From Mesorhizobium loti (GTDB taxonomy: Bacteria; Pseudomonadota; Alphaproteobacteria; Rhizobiales; Rhizobiaceae), in contig NZ_PJRO01000012.1 of NCBI RefSeq assembly GCF_002858745.1, forward strand, positions 62,001-126,000: a stretch of 64,000 nt of DNA, given 5' to 3'. The notes under the pieces were generated by a model. The model made no database searches and had not been told where the DNA came from. It worked only from the letters and a program-made list of their open reading frames with translations. Positions 9,275 through 17,380 of the stretch are shown here, piece after piece. The number at the start of each line of letters is the position of its first letter. The first letter of the stretch is position 1. The translations under genes were made by a program, and so were the position numbers.

Positions 9275-9661
9275 ATGACGACCCGCAAGGACCGTTTGAA
9301 GAATCTTGTGGAGGTGCAGGAGCAGTTGAAAGCGCTACACGAGATGCGCAGAGCCGGCTTCCTTGCGAAGGCCGTTGCGGCCGAGCAGGAGGCGTCGGAA
9401 ATCGCCGCGCGTTTCGACGCGCCGGATTCGCTTTCGACGCTGTTCCCGGAAATCTATCAGCAGCGCATCGCGGCAGCCCGCGCCGACCGTGACCGCAACC
9501 TCGACAACGCGCGCCGCGAGGCAGGCAGCCTCGCCACCGCGACCGCGCGCACCAACATGGTCGAGCGCGCTTATCGCGACGCGCGCCGCGAAGACGAGCG
9601 CCAGCGCTCCGATCGCGAACGGCTCGACCTGATTGAGCAAAAGCGCGGGGCGGAGAAATGA
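9275..9661 (+). CDS. Small coiled-coil flagellar-cluster protein, FliJ-like
   Basis: A 128-residue, charged, almost wholly helical protein rich in Arg, Ala and Glu with no membrane segment or signal peptide. Size, composition and position after fliR suggest a FliJ-type export chaperone or ATPase stalk partner. Coiled-coil proteins look alike, so this remains inference. The ATG at 9275 is 4 bases after fliR. A RIME-like repeat follows 80 bases after its stop, separating it from the next flagellar gene. Confidence 0.7.
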   Translation: MTTRKDRLKNLVEVQEQLKALHEMRRAGFLAKAVAAEQEASEIAARFDAPDSLSTLFPEIYQQRIAAARADRDRNLDNARREAGSLATATARTNMVERAYRDARREDERQRSDRERLDLIEQKRGAEK

Positions 9662-9741
9662 AGATGACATTACGAAGACGGCCAACACCATCCCCGCAAG
9701 CCTGCGGCAAGCTTGTTCGGCCATCATTACTCAACGCACAT

Positions 9742-9836
9742 TAGAGCGTTTCCGTTTTTCACGGAAACGCGGAAACGCTCTAACTCTTTGTTTTACGCAA
9801 TTCCGGGCGGAAAACCGCGTTCTCCTGGAGTTGCTC
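9742..9836. repeat. RIME-like palindromic repeat, copy 1
   Basis: Two consecutive palindromes: a left arm TAGAGCGTTTCCG...CGGAAACGCTCTA, and a right part GCAATTCC...GGAGTTGCTC. This copy is about 95 bp and has lost part of the CTACGCACTTT segment present in other copies. It ends 4 bases before the AGGAAGG ribosome site of the rod-binding gene, inside the flagellar transcription unit. Confidence 0.85.
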
Positions 9837-9856
9837 AAGCAGGAAGGTACAGCTTT

Positions 9857-10402
9857 TTGGCGATCTCCCCTCCCAGCGACATCGTCCTGGACGTGGCCCG
9901 CGCCGCCGAGCCTATGGACGTCGAGGCCGCACGCGCCGCGCTCACCAAGCGCGCCGGCGGCGCCTCCGTTGCCTTTGCGGTGGACGCTGATATGGGGTCA
10001 CGCCCAGCGGGACCGCCAGCCGGGACGGATCGCGGTCAGGAATTCAAGCGCTTCGAAGCGATGGTTCTGCAGACCTTCATCCAGAATATGCTGCCGAAGG
10101 ACACTGAAAGCGTCTACGGCAAGGGCCTGGCCGGAGACATGTGGAAATCGCAGCTTGCCGAGCATATGGCCGACGTCATGGCGGAACGCGGCGGCATCGG
10201 CATCGCCCGCTCGATGCTGGTCGACCACTATCGTGACGGCGAACGCAGCGTACCGGTCGGTCCCGTCACAGGCGGGCCGGAAAAAGCGACGATCGACGAA
10301 CAGAACCGGCTGTCGGATTCGCTTGTGCAGGAAATTCAGCGGCGGATGGTCCGCTCGCTAGACGGCGATGCGGCGCCGGTTGAAACGAAGACGAAGGTTT
10401 AG
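9857..10402 (+). CDS. flgJ: Rod-binding protein with FlgJ N-terminal-type domain
   Basis: The FlgJ N-terminal domain caps or scaffolds the flagellar rod in the periplasm. This 181-residue product carries that domain (about residues 60-125, EFKRFEAMVLQTFIQNMLP then KGLAGDMWKSQLAEHMAD) but lacks the muramidase half found in enterobacterial FlgJ, as is normal in rhizobia. I chose the TTG at 9857: AGGAAGG lies 9 bases upstream and the protein opens with the expected ISPPSDIVLDVARAA. The ATG-started extension to 9713 reads straight through the repeat and is unlikely. Confidence 0.8.
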   Translation: MAISPPSDIVLDVARAAEPMDVEAARAALTKRAGGASVAFAVDADMGSRPAGPPAGTDRGQEFKRFEAMVLQTFIQNMLPKDTESVYGKGLAGDMWKSQLAEHMADVMAERGGIGIARSMLVDHYRDGERSVPVGPVTGGPEKATIDEQNRLSDSLVQEIQRRMVRSLDGDAAPVETKTKV

Positions 10403-10410
10403 GAACGACC

Positions 10411-10818
10411 ATGGATCAGTTGGAGCACAATTCGGGCCTCATGGCACATTCCGATCTCATCATCTCCAGGGTCGGCAGCCTGACCGCCATCATCAATCGC
10501 ATCGAGGAAGCGGTCGAGACGGAGACGGCTGCCATCCGCACCGACATGAATTTCGACCTAAAGGCCTCGAACGCACGCAAGAGCCGCTGCCTCTACGAGC
10601 TCAACCGCGCCATAAAGAACATCACCGCCGAGGAGCTCGTCGACGAGCACAAGGAAGGCCTCCTGCGCCTGCGCGGCAAGCTGGAGCGTAACGAAGCCGC
10701 CCTGCTCGCCCACCTCAGCGCCGTCAGCGAAGTCGCAAACCTGATGAAGAACGCAATCCAGCACGCCGAGACCGATGGAACCTATTCCGCCGGCGAATTC
10801 GGCTGGGCCAAGTCGTAA
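10411..10818 (+). CDS. FlgN-like flagellar export chaperone candidate
   Basis: A 135-residue soluble, mainly helical protein. Its C-terminal segment (LERNEAALLAHLSAVSEVA, about residues 90-108) resembles the hook-associated-protein-binding helix of FlgN chaperones. It starts 8 bases after the rod-binding gene and precedes the membrane-anchored protein by 6 bases. FlgN would chaperone FlgK and FlgL, fitting this cluster. The family call rests on size, helicity and position, so it is moderate. Confidence 0.6.
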   Translation: MDQLEHNSGLMAHSDLIISRVGSLTAIINRIEEAVETETAAIRTDMNFDLKASNARKSRCLYELNRAIKNITAEELVDEHKEGLLRLRGKLERNEAALLAHLSAVSEVANLMKNAIQHAETDGTYSAGEFGWAKS

Positions 10819-10824
10819 CAGGCC

Positions 10825-11370
10825 ATGATCAAATTCATCATCGCAGCGCTCTGGATCGTCGCCGCCACCGTCGGCGCGACCTTCTACGCCTTCCAGGCGG
10901 CCGGCGCGCGCGGTGATGATCCGGCGCCGAAGCCGCTGCTTGGCGGGCTGGATTATGTCTCGACCGAAATCATTTCGGTGCCGATCATCCGCAGTTCGGT
11001 GGTACAGGGCTATTTCCTGACCAAGCTGGTCTATACGGTCGAACCGAAGGAACTGGCGAAGCTGTCAGTGCCGGCGGTCGCGCTGATCACCGACCAGGTC
11101 TATTCCTATCTCTATGCCAACCCGCAGATCGATTTCTCCAAGCAGGAGACGGTCGACCTCGACAAGTTCCGCAATTCGATCCGCGAGAGCGTCAATGCCC
11201 GTGTCGGCATCGAGCTCATCCGCGATGTGCTGGTCAACCAAGTCAACTATCTCAGCAAGGACGACGTCCGCGACAATGCCATCAAGCGGCGCGGCAGCGG
11301 GCTGGTTGAACCGATCCTGAAGCCGATGCAGCCACAAGCAGAAGCGCCTGCCAAACCCGCCGGGCATTGA
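10825..11370 (+). CDS. Membrane-anchored protein at the end of the flagellar cluster
   Basis: The 181-residue product has one N-terminal membrane helix (about residues 4-24) and a presumed periplasmic domain with no recognised catalytic motif. A basic, Pro/Ala-rich tail closes it. I do not recognise the family with confidence. Conserved placement after flagellar export genes suggests a role around the motor, and a FliL-like topology is possible. The gene begins 6 bases after the FlgN-like gene and is the last of the co-directional flagellar series. Confidence 0.65.
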   Translation: MIKFIIAALWIVAATVGATFYAFQAAGARGDDPAPKPLLGGLDYVSTEIISVPIIRSSVVQGYFLTKLVYTVEPKELAKLSVPAVALITDQVYSYLYANPQIDFSKQETVDLDKFRNSIRESVNARVGIELIRDVLVNQVNYLSKDDVRDNAIKRRGSGLVEPILKPMQPQAEAPAKPAGH

Positions 11371-11718
11371 TGCCGGCTTAGCATCCCGGCGAGGCCTTCA
11401 ACCGGCGTGCTGCGGTTTCCGACGCACCGCGCCACCTGATGTTGAGCTGCTCGCAATTGGCCAGAGTCGTGTCCTTCGACATCGACTGATGTTCAAGGCA
11501 TGCTTGCGAGTTCGCATGCCGCGACCACGCTTTTCGAAGTCTCGCATCATCGCTCTTTGAGCTCGGTTCTGGTCCTCCAAGCTCCTTCCCACGCAAATGT
11601 AAGCTTGCAGTCACATTGGCGTCGGAGTTTATCAACGTGCAATAAAAACGTTTTTATTTTCCTTGAAATCGTTTTTATCGCTTGATAACGTCTCAAAAAA
11701 GGGAAGCGAGCGACGCTT
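11371..11718. other. Intergenic region between the flagellar cluster and the LacI gene
   Basis: About 350 bases without a supported gene. A weak GCCGG/CCGGC stem at about 11375-11393 follows the last flagellar stop. The middle has lower GC and short, non-conserved reading frames. The right end carries the palindromic operator described separately and the LacI gene's ribosome site. Confidence 0.5.
11641..11658. promoter_or_regulatory. Candidate LacI-family operator (perfect 18-bp palindrome)
   Basis: AATAAAAACGTTTTTATT is an exact inverted repeat with a central CG, the usual form of LacI/GalR operators. A related half-site, CGTTTTTAT, recurs at 11670-11678 on the same strand. It lies about 60 bases upstream of the LacI gene start, so autoregulation of the regulator and cassette is likely. 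Binding itself is inferred. Confidence 0.65.
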
Positions 11719-12789
11719 ATGGCCAAAGCCAAGTCTGTATCCGATCGCACTTTGCCGACGATCAAGACGCTGGCTGCGCATACCGGCTATTCGATCGGCA
11801 CCATCTCAAAGGCTTTGCGCGGTTCGCCGGTCGTCACCAATGCCACCCGCGAAGAGATCCTGGCCGCTGCCCGTGAACTCGGCTATCAGGCGAATGCTCG
11901 CGGCATGGCACTGCGCACGGGCAAGACCTATCAAGCCGCAGTGTTGATGCCGATAACCTCGGCCGCCGGTTACGAATGGGATGGCGTCGAATATACGCAG
12001 ATCCTCAGCGGTATCTCGCAGGCGCTGGACGGGGGTGACTACCAGCTTTCCGTCTATGGCTACCGCAGCTTCGACGATGCCTGTGCCGTCGCTCGCCGCA
12101 TTGCCGATCAGCGCCTCGCCGACGGGCTGATCTTCTCCGGCGTTCTGGCGAACGATCCGCGCATTGCCATGCTGGTCGAGGCAGATTTTCCTTTCGTATC
12201 GCTTGGCCGCTGCCGACAGCAGCTCGTCTATGCCCATGTCGACGTCGACAATGAATGGGCCGCCTATGCGGCGACCGCACGGCTGATCGCCGGCGGTCAC
12301 CAGCGCATTGCACTCATCAATGCCGAGCCGCGCCTCTCCTATGCGTTGGACAGGATCGACGGTTTCAACCGGGCCTTCCGGGAAGCAGGGAATGAGCCCT
12401 CGCTGGATCTCGTGATTGGCGGCGATCTCACCGCGCGTTTCGGCCGCGACACCACGCTTAAGCTTTTCAAGCAGCCGTCGCCGCCAACGGCATTGGTCTG
12501 CGTGAACGAAGCTACCACTTTGGGCGTGCTTTCCGCGCTGAGCAGCCTCGGCCTTCGTGTCGGCGAGAATGTCGACGTCATCGCCTATGACGACATCAAC
12601 GTCAGCGCCTATTTCAGCCCACCGATCACCACCTTCTACCAGCCGATCGAACTGCTCGGCCGTCGGCTCGGCGAATTCCTGCTGCTGCGCATGGTGGATG
12701 AAGGTGCGGCGAAACTTGCCGAAGTCTTCCGGCCCGAACTGATCGGCCGGCAGCCCGACAATCTTGGCGGCCGTCTGGGCCGCTCCTGA
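11719..12789 (+). CDS. LacI-family transcriptional regulator
   Basis: A 356-residue DNA-binding repressor/activator. The N-terminal helix-turn-helix (about residues 12-60, TIKTLAAHTGYSIGTISKAL) is followed by a periplasmic-binding-protein-like effector domain. Co-directional with a solute-binding protein, a permease, a GH1 glycosidase and an SDR, it most likely controls them in response to a glycoside or its product. The binding-protein gene starts 34 bases downstream. A palindrome at 11641 is the probable operator. Confidence 0.92.
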   Translation: MAKAKSVSDRTLPTIKTLAAHTGYSIGTISKALRGSPVVTNATREEILAAARELGYQANARGMALRTGKTYQAAVLMPITSAAGYEWDGVEYTQILSGISQALDGGDYQLSVYGYRSFDDACAVARRIADQRLADGLIFSGVLANDPRIAMLVEADFPFVSLGRCRQQLVYAHVDVDNEWAAYAATARLIAGGHQRIALINAEPRLSYALDRIDGFNRAFREAGNEPSLDLVIGGDLTARFGRDTTLKLFKQPSPPTALVCVNEATTLGVLSALSSLGLRVGENVDVIAYDDINVSAYFSPPITTFYQPIELLGRRLGEFLLLRMVDEGAAKLAEVFRPELIGRQPDNLGGRLGRS

Positions 12790-12823
12790 TCCGATCATCA
12801 AGCTCAAAAAGGGAGGAAAGAGC

Positions 12824-13570
12824 ATGAAGAGAATTTTGACTGGCCTCGTCCTGGCGCTGCTGGCGTCCGGCGCGGCACACGCAGCCGATCTCGGCGGCAA
12901 ACTGCTGAAGGTGGGATCCGACACCACCTCCCCACCGATGGAAAGCGTCGATGCGACGAGCGGCCAGATCGTCGGCTTCGATGTCGACGTCGTCAACGCC
13001 ATCTGCGCCAAGATCAACTGCAAGGCGGAGTTTGTCACCACCGGTTGGGACGGCATTTTCGCCGCGCTCGACCAGAGCAATTTCGACCTCGTCGCTTCCG
13101 GCGTCTCCATCACCGACGAACGCAAGAAGGCGATGGATTTCTCCGAGCCCTACATCGTCAACAGCCAGGCAATCCTGATGCGGGTGGAGGATGAGGGGCT
13201 GACCGCCGAAGACTTCAAGACCAAGGGCAAAAAACTCTCCGCCCAGGCCAACACCACTGACGCCCAGGTGGCCGAGGGCATTGCCGGCAAGGATAACGTC
13301 ACGGCCTATGACAGCTTCGCAGCCTCGCTCATCGCGCTCAAGAACAAAGATGTCGACGGCGTTGTCATCAACGGCGCCAACGCCGCAGCCTACGAGAAGG
13401 AGTTTGCCGGCGAACTGGTGGTGCCCATCCGCAACCTGCAGTCCGATCCGCTTGGCCTCGTCTTTCGCAAAGGCGACGAGAATGTCGCCGCATTCAATGA
13501 GGGCATCGCGGCGATCAAGGCGGACGGTACCTTGGACGCGCTGATCACCAAATACTGGGGCACCAAGTAG
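12824..13570 (+). CDS. ABC transporter substrate-binding protein, polar amino-acid (SBP_bac_3) type
   Basis: A 248-residue periplasmic binding protein. Residues 1-20 form a signal peptide ending in AHA. The mature part has the family-3 pattern GFDVDVVNAICAKI and the downstream MDFSEPYI motif. I chose the ATG at 12824, which has GGGAGG 8 bases upstream. Family 3 usually binds polar amino acids, opines or their derivatives. Its linkage to a LacI regulator and a beta-glycosidase makes a glycosylated or sugar-derived amino compound possible, but no ligand can be named. Confidence 0.9.
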   Translation: MKRILTGLVLALLASGAAHAADLGGKLLKVGSDTTSPPMESVDATSGQIVGFDVDVVNAICAKINCKAEFVTTGWDGIFAALDQSNFDLVASGVSITDERKKAMDFSEPYIVNSQAILMRVEDEGLTAEDFKTKGKKLSAQANTTDAQVAEGIAGKDNVTAYDSFAASLIALKNKDVDGVVINGANAAAYEKEFAGELVVPIRNLQSDPLGLVFRKGDENVAAFNEGIAAIKADGTLDALITKYWGTK

Positions 13571-13585
13571 CGGCTTTGCTTCACG

Positions 13586-13619
13586 GGCTCCGGCGTGACG
13601 CCGCGCCGGAGCCGTTTTT
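13586..13619 (+). terminator. Stem-loop with T-tract between binding protein and permease (attenuator-like)
   Basis: Arms GGCTCCGGCG (13586-13595) and CGCCGGAGCC (13604-13613) enclose an 8-base loop and are followed by GTTTTT. It has the form of an intrinsic terminator but sits 15 bases after the binding-protein stop and 20 bases before the permease start. Such intra-operon elements commonly give more binding protein than permease. Confidence 0.65.
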
Positions 13620-13639
13620 CCGAAGGAGGGCGGATAGAG

Positions 13640-15280
13640 ATGCGCTACCTTATGCGCCTGCGGCCCAGCAACCTGATCATCGCAGCCGCCCTGCCGTTCA
13701 TCGTCTACCTGTTTGCCAGCTCGGCGGACTACCAGCGCTCGCTGCGCGCCATCGTCGGCGTCGAGCATGGTTCCTCGGTCTTTGTTCCCGGCTTCCTGCT
13801 TCTGGTCATAGCCTTCGCGGCAGGCGTCGGCAGTGTCCTGTTTTCGCGCGCATCGGCGCCAAGGCCGCATCTCGCCAAGATCTGCGCCGCACTGAATCTG
13901 CTGACGGCAATAGCCGCTGCCGGCACCGACATCATTCGCCCTTATGTGGCTTCCGTCGTTGCCAATGCGGTCGATCCCTTCACCTCGAAACTGGTGGTGC
14001 AGGGCGTGACGCCACGCCGGCTCACCGGTGCCGCCGACGCGATGGTGCAAGGCTATGCCTCAGTGCTTTTCTGGGCTTACCTGGCGGTCACCATTGCGGC
14101 ACTCGCGCTTTTCTTTTTCAGCGGACAAGCAACTCGCGCGAAGAAAGCCGGCCGAGCAACGCTGCTTGCAGTCAACGGCTTCGGCCTTGTCGTCATCCTG
14201 TTCTTCGCGCCGATGGCATTCGCCGCTGGCGTCGCCACGACCATCCGCGCCGCTGTCGCCGCCTACATCCTTGCAGCACTGCTCGGTCTCGTCTGGGTCG
14301 GCTTGCTGAAGCTCGACTACAACCGGCGTGCAAATTTCATCTTCGTTGCGTTGACCGCGCTGCTTGCCTGTGCCGCCGCATGGTTCCTGCTCCAGCCGAG
14401 CGAAGACTATGTACTGGCCGGCAAGCTGGACGGCAAGGTCGCCATCGTGTCCGGCACGCCAGCCGGTACGATCGGCGCTGTTCGCTACGGCCAGTTTCCT
14501 GGAGCGCCGGGTGACGAGGTGCCGCTGCGCACCTTCAAGGGCCCTGCGGAGGCCATAGCTGCACTCGAAAAGAAGGCCGATGTCAGCGCAGCACTTCTGC
14601 CGGTGGCTGCAGCGCCAGCCGACCTGCCGGTGCTGTGGCGCACCGCCGCCCTCAAGGACTCCGACAAAGCCTCCGGCATCACCCTCGCGGTTCTCGCCAT
14701 CATAACAGGCCTGCTCACCTTCGGTGGTCATATTCATCGCCGCCACCCGCTTTCGGTCGGCTCGGAATTCATCGTCGACACGATCCGCGGCATCCCCATG
14801 CTGGTCATCGTGCTCTATGTCGGCTTGCCACTTGCCGGCGCGCTGAAGGACGCCACTCAGGGCGTGTTCGACCCGCCCAATCTCGCGCGCGGCATCGCAG
14901 CCATGGCACTCGCCTATTCTGCCTACCTGGCCGAGATCTTCCGCTCCGGCATCAACGCCATCCCGCGCGGCCAGATCGAGGCGGCACGCAGCCTCGGCCT
15001 CAACAGCTGGCAGACGGCGCGCCTTGTCATCCTGCCGCAGGCCTTCCGCATCATCATCCCGCCGCTCGGCAATGAACTGATCGCCATCCTCAAGGACACC
15101 TCGCTGCTGTCGATCCTGTCCATCCGCGACATCACTCAGCGCATGCGCGAATTCCAGTCGGCGAGCTTCCTGCCGTTCGCTCCCTACAACTCCGCCGCCA
15201 TCTTCTACATCCTGCTGACGCTGGCGGCGGCCAGCCTGGTCAGCACAGTCGAGAGAAAATATGACATCAAGCATCGATAA
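13640..15280 (+). CDS. Amino-acid ABC transporter permease with a long N-terminal membrane/periplasmic extension
   Basis: A 546-residue inner-membrane permease. The C-terminal 200 residues are a HisM/GlnP-type domain with the ATPase-contact EAA loop IEAARSLGLNSWQTARLVIL. The preceding 330 residues are unusual: about five membrane helices, then a soluble stretch (about 270-345) with GKVAIVSGTPAGTIGAVRYG and AEAIAALEKKADVSA, faintly like a binding-protein lobe. The ATG at 13640 has AAGGAGGG 9 bases upstream. It overlaps the GH1 gene by 20 bases. No ATPase gene is present nearby. Confidence 0.85.
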   Translation: MRYLMRLRPSNLIIAAALPFIVYLFASSADYQRSLRAIVGVEHGSSVFVPGFLLLVIAFAAGVGSVLFSRASAPRPHLAKICAALNLLTAIAAAGTDIIRPYVASVVANAVDPFTSKLVVQGVTPRRLTGAADAMVQGYASVLFWAYLAVTIAALALFFFSGQATRAKKAGRATLLAVNGFGLVVILFFAPMAFAAGVATTIRAAVAAYILAALLGLVWVGLLKLDYNRRANFIFVALTALLACAAAWFLLQPSEDYVLAGKLDGKVAIVSGTPAGTIGAVRYGQFPGAPGDEVPLRTFKGPAEAIAALEKKADVSAALLPVAAAPADLPVLWRTAALKDSDKASGITLAVLAIITGLLTFGGHIHRRHPLSVGSEFIVDTIRGIPMLVIVLYVGLPLAGALKDATQGVFDPPNLARGIAAMALAYSAYLAEIFRSGINAIPRGQIEAARSLGLNSWQTARLVILPQAFRIIIPPLGNELIAILKDTSLLSILSIRDITQRMREFQSASFLPFAPYNSAAIFYILLTLAAASLVSTVERKYDIKHR

Positions 15281-16673
15281 AAGGCGCATCCTGGACGCCC
15301 GCGCGGCCTCGCTCGTTCTGCCGCAAGGTTTCGTCTTCGGCGCCGCCACGGCCGCTTATCAGATCGAAGGCGCCCCGATGGCCGACGGCAAGGGCGAGAG
15401 CATCTGGGACCGCTTCTGCGAGGTGCCCGGCGTCATCATCGACGGCACCAGCGGCGACGTCGCCTGCGACAGTTACCATCGCTGGAAAGACGATATCGCC
15501 GTCCTGAAGGCGCTCGGGCTTGGCGCCTACCGTTTCTCCTTCGCCTGGACGCGACTGCTGCCCGAGGGACGTGGTACAGCCAACCCCAACGGGGTAGCGT
15601 TTTACGACCGGTTGATCGACGATCTCCTGGCCGCTGGCATCGAGCCTTACGCGACACTCTACCATTGGGACCTGCCGCAGGCATTGCAGGACGAAGGCGG
15701 CTGGTACAATCGCGCCACCGCCGATGCGCTGGCCGACTATGCCGGGCTGGCCGCGCGCAGCTTCGGCGACCGCGTCAAGAAATGGACGACGCTCAACGAG
15801 CCATGGACCTTCTGCTGGTCCGGCCATGCCTCGGGCGAGGACGCACCGGGACTGCGCGACGGCACCAGGGGTGGCGTGACGGCGAGCCATCACGCTTTGC
15901 TCGGTCATGGCAAGGCGGTTCCAATCATCCGCGCCGAAGTGCCGGACGCCTCGGTCGGCATCGTCTTCGACCTCAACGTAGCGGAACCCGCCAGTGCCGA
16001 CCCACGCGATATCGCCGCCGCACGACGTTTCGACGGCGCGCAGAACCGCTGGTTCCTCGATGCCGTCTTCAAGGGCAGTTACCCCAAGGACATGCTTGAC
16101 CTGTATGGCGATCTGCTTCCCGCGATCCACGCCGACGACAACGCTGTCATCGCCGCGCCCGTCGACTATCTCGGCGTCAACATCTATCGCCGCTCGGTCA
16201 TCGCCGAAGGCACGGAACTGGCGCCACTGAATTATCGGCGCGTCCAGCCGGAAGGCCTCTACTCTGCCGTCGGCTACGAGATCTGGTCGCGCTGCATGTA
16301 CGATGTTCTGCGTTATGTGAACGACAACTACGCGCCGAAGGAGATCTACATTTCCGAGAATGGCGTCGCCACGCGACCGGAGACGGTCGGCGCGGACGGG
16401 CATGTCTGGGATGAATTGCGCGCCGCCTACTATGTCGAACACCTGGAGCAGGTCGCAAAGGCGGCAGATGAAGGCGTGCCAGTACGCGGCTATTTCGCCT
16501 GGACGCTGATGGACAACTTCGAATGGGCCTATGGCTATACCACGCCGTTCGGCATCACCCATGTCGACTACCAGACACAGAAGCGGACGGTGAAATACTC
16601 CGGTGAAATCTATGCCGCGATCGCGCGCCAGGAGGCAGCCATCAAGCCGCGGAGCATGGCAATTGGCGGGTAG
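15261..16673 (+). CDS. Glycoside hydrolase family 1 beta-glucosidase
   Basis: GH1 enzymes hydrolyse beta-glucosides and related glycosides with retention of configuration. The 470-residue product has both catalytic motifs: TLNEPW with acid/base Glu180 and ISENG with nucleophile Glu366. The N-terminal FVFGAATAAYQIEGA signature and WTLMDNFEW near the C-terminus complete the family pattern. There is no signal peptide, so it acts on imported substrate. It overlaps the permease by 20 bases and the SDR by about 11. Confidence 0.95.
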   Translation: MTSSIDKRRILDARAASLVLPQGFVFGAATAAYQIEGAPMADGKGESIWDRFCEVPGVIIDGTSGDVACDSYHRWKDDIAVLKALGLGAYRFSFAWTRLLPEGRGTANPNGVAFYDRLIDDLLAAGIEPYATLYHWDLPQALQDEGGWYNRATADALADYAGLAARSFGDRVKKWTTLNEPWTFCWSGHASGEDAPGLRDGTRGGVTASHHALLGHGKAVPIIRAEVPDASVGIVFDLNVAEPASADPRDIAAARRFDGAQNRWFLDAVFKGSYPKDMLDLYGDLLPAIHADDNAVIAAPVDYLGVNIYRRSVIAEGTELAPLNYRRVQPEGLYSAVGYEIWSRCMYDVLRYVNDNYAPKEIYISENGVATRPETVGADGHVWDELRAAYYVEHLEQVAKAADEGVPVRGYFAWTLMDNFEWAYGYTTPFGITHVDYQTQKRTVKYSGEIYAAIARQEAAIKPRSMAIGG

Positions 16674-17346
16674 AACCGTCCTTGTCACCGGTGCCGGGCG
16701 GGGACTTGGACGCGAACTGGCGCGGCAGTACGCAGCAAGCGGCTGGCAGGTGATCGCCTGCAGCCGCAACCTTCCAGCAAGTGGCCTCAAGTCCGCTGTC
16801 GAGTTCCAACCGCTCGACGTCGCCGATCCGGCATCGATTTCCGGACTGGCGGCGCGGCTCGCCGGCCGGCCGCTGGACGTGCTTGTCAACAACGCGGGCG
16901 TGCGCAGCCCGGTCCCCGGCCTGGATCCTCTGCGGCCGGACGAGTTCCTCGAGGTGCTGCGCATCAACACGCTTGGCCCGGTCTTGCTGACGCGGGCATT
17001 ACGGGCAAACCTGCGCCTCGGTGGCGATCCGGTCGTCGCCAACATCGGCTCGCGTGCCGGTTCGATGACGGAAGGTCTGCTGGACGACGATGACGATGAC
17101 TACGCCTATCGCTGCTCCAAGGCTGCGCTCAACATGGCGACTGTCCAACTTGCGCGGGATCTGCAGCCGGATGGCATCACCGTTCTATCGTTGCATCCCG
17201 GCTGGGTGAAGACCGACATGGGAGGCGCGAACGCCGTCCTGCCAGTGGAAGAAAGCGCAAAAGCATTGCGAATGGTCATTGCTGCAGCAAAATCGGAATG
17301 CAGCGGAGCATTCCTGGCCTTCGACGGCCGTCAGGTCGGATGGTAG
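16663..17346 (+). CDS. Short-chain dehydrogenase/reductase
   Basis: An NAD(P)-dependent oxidoreductase of 227 residues. It shows the Rossmann glycine motif TGAGRGLG, the NNAG motif, and an active-site YRCSK (YxxxK). An acidic run of six Asp lies just before the catalytic Tyr. No ATG gives a sensible start, so I chose TTG at 16663, with GGAG 8 bases upstream and a normal SDR N-terminus. It overlaps the GH1 gene and may act on the released aglycone or sugar. Confidence 0.85.
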   Translation: MAGRTVLVTGAGRGLGRELARQYAASGWQVIACSRNLPASGLKSAVEFQPLDVADPASISGLAARLAGRPLDVLVNNAGVRSPVPGLDPLRPDEFLEVLRINTLGPVLLTRALRANLRLGGDPVVANIGSRAGSMTEGLLDDDDDDYAYRCSKAALNMATVQLARDLQPDGITVLSLHPGWVKTDMGGANAVLPVEESAKALRMVIAAAKSECSGAFLAFDGRQVGW

Positions 17347-17380
17347 CATCACGGCTACCCGGTTATGTCCAAGTTCAAAT

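Noticed and set aside
9713..9856. ATG-started N-terminal extension of the rod-binding protein
   Set aside because: These codons are translated from the RIME-like repeat and the previous spacer, whereas TTG at 9857 has a strong ribosome site and the right N-terminus.
11806..15349. Long minus-strand frames opposite the LacI, binding-protein and permease genes
   Set aside because: All are compositional shadows of well-supported plus-strand genes.
16990..17110. Run of GAC/GAT codons in the SDR gene as a frameshift or slippage site
   Set aside because: The frame is intact on both sides, and the catalytic YxxxK motif follows in frame.
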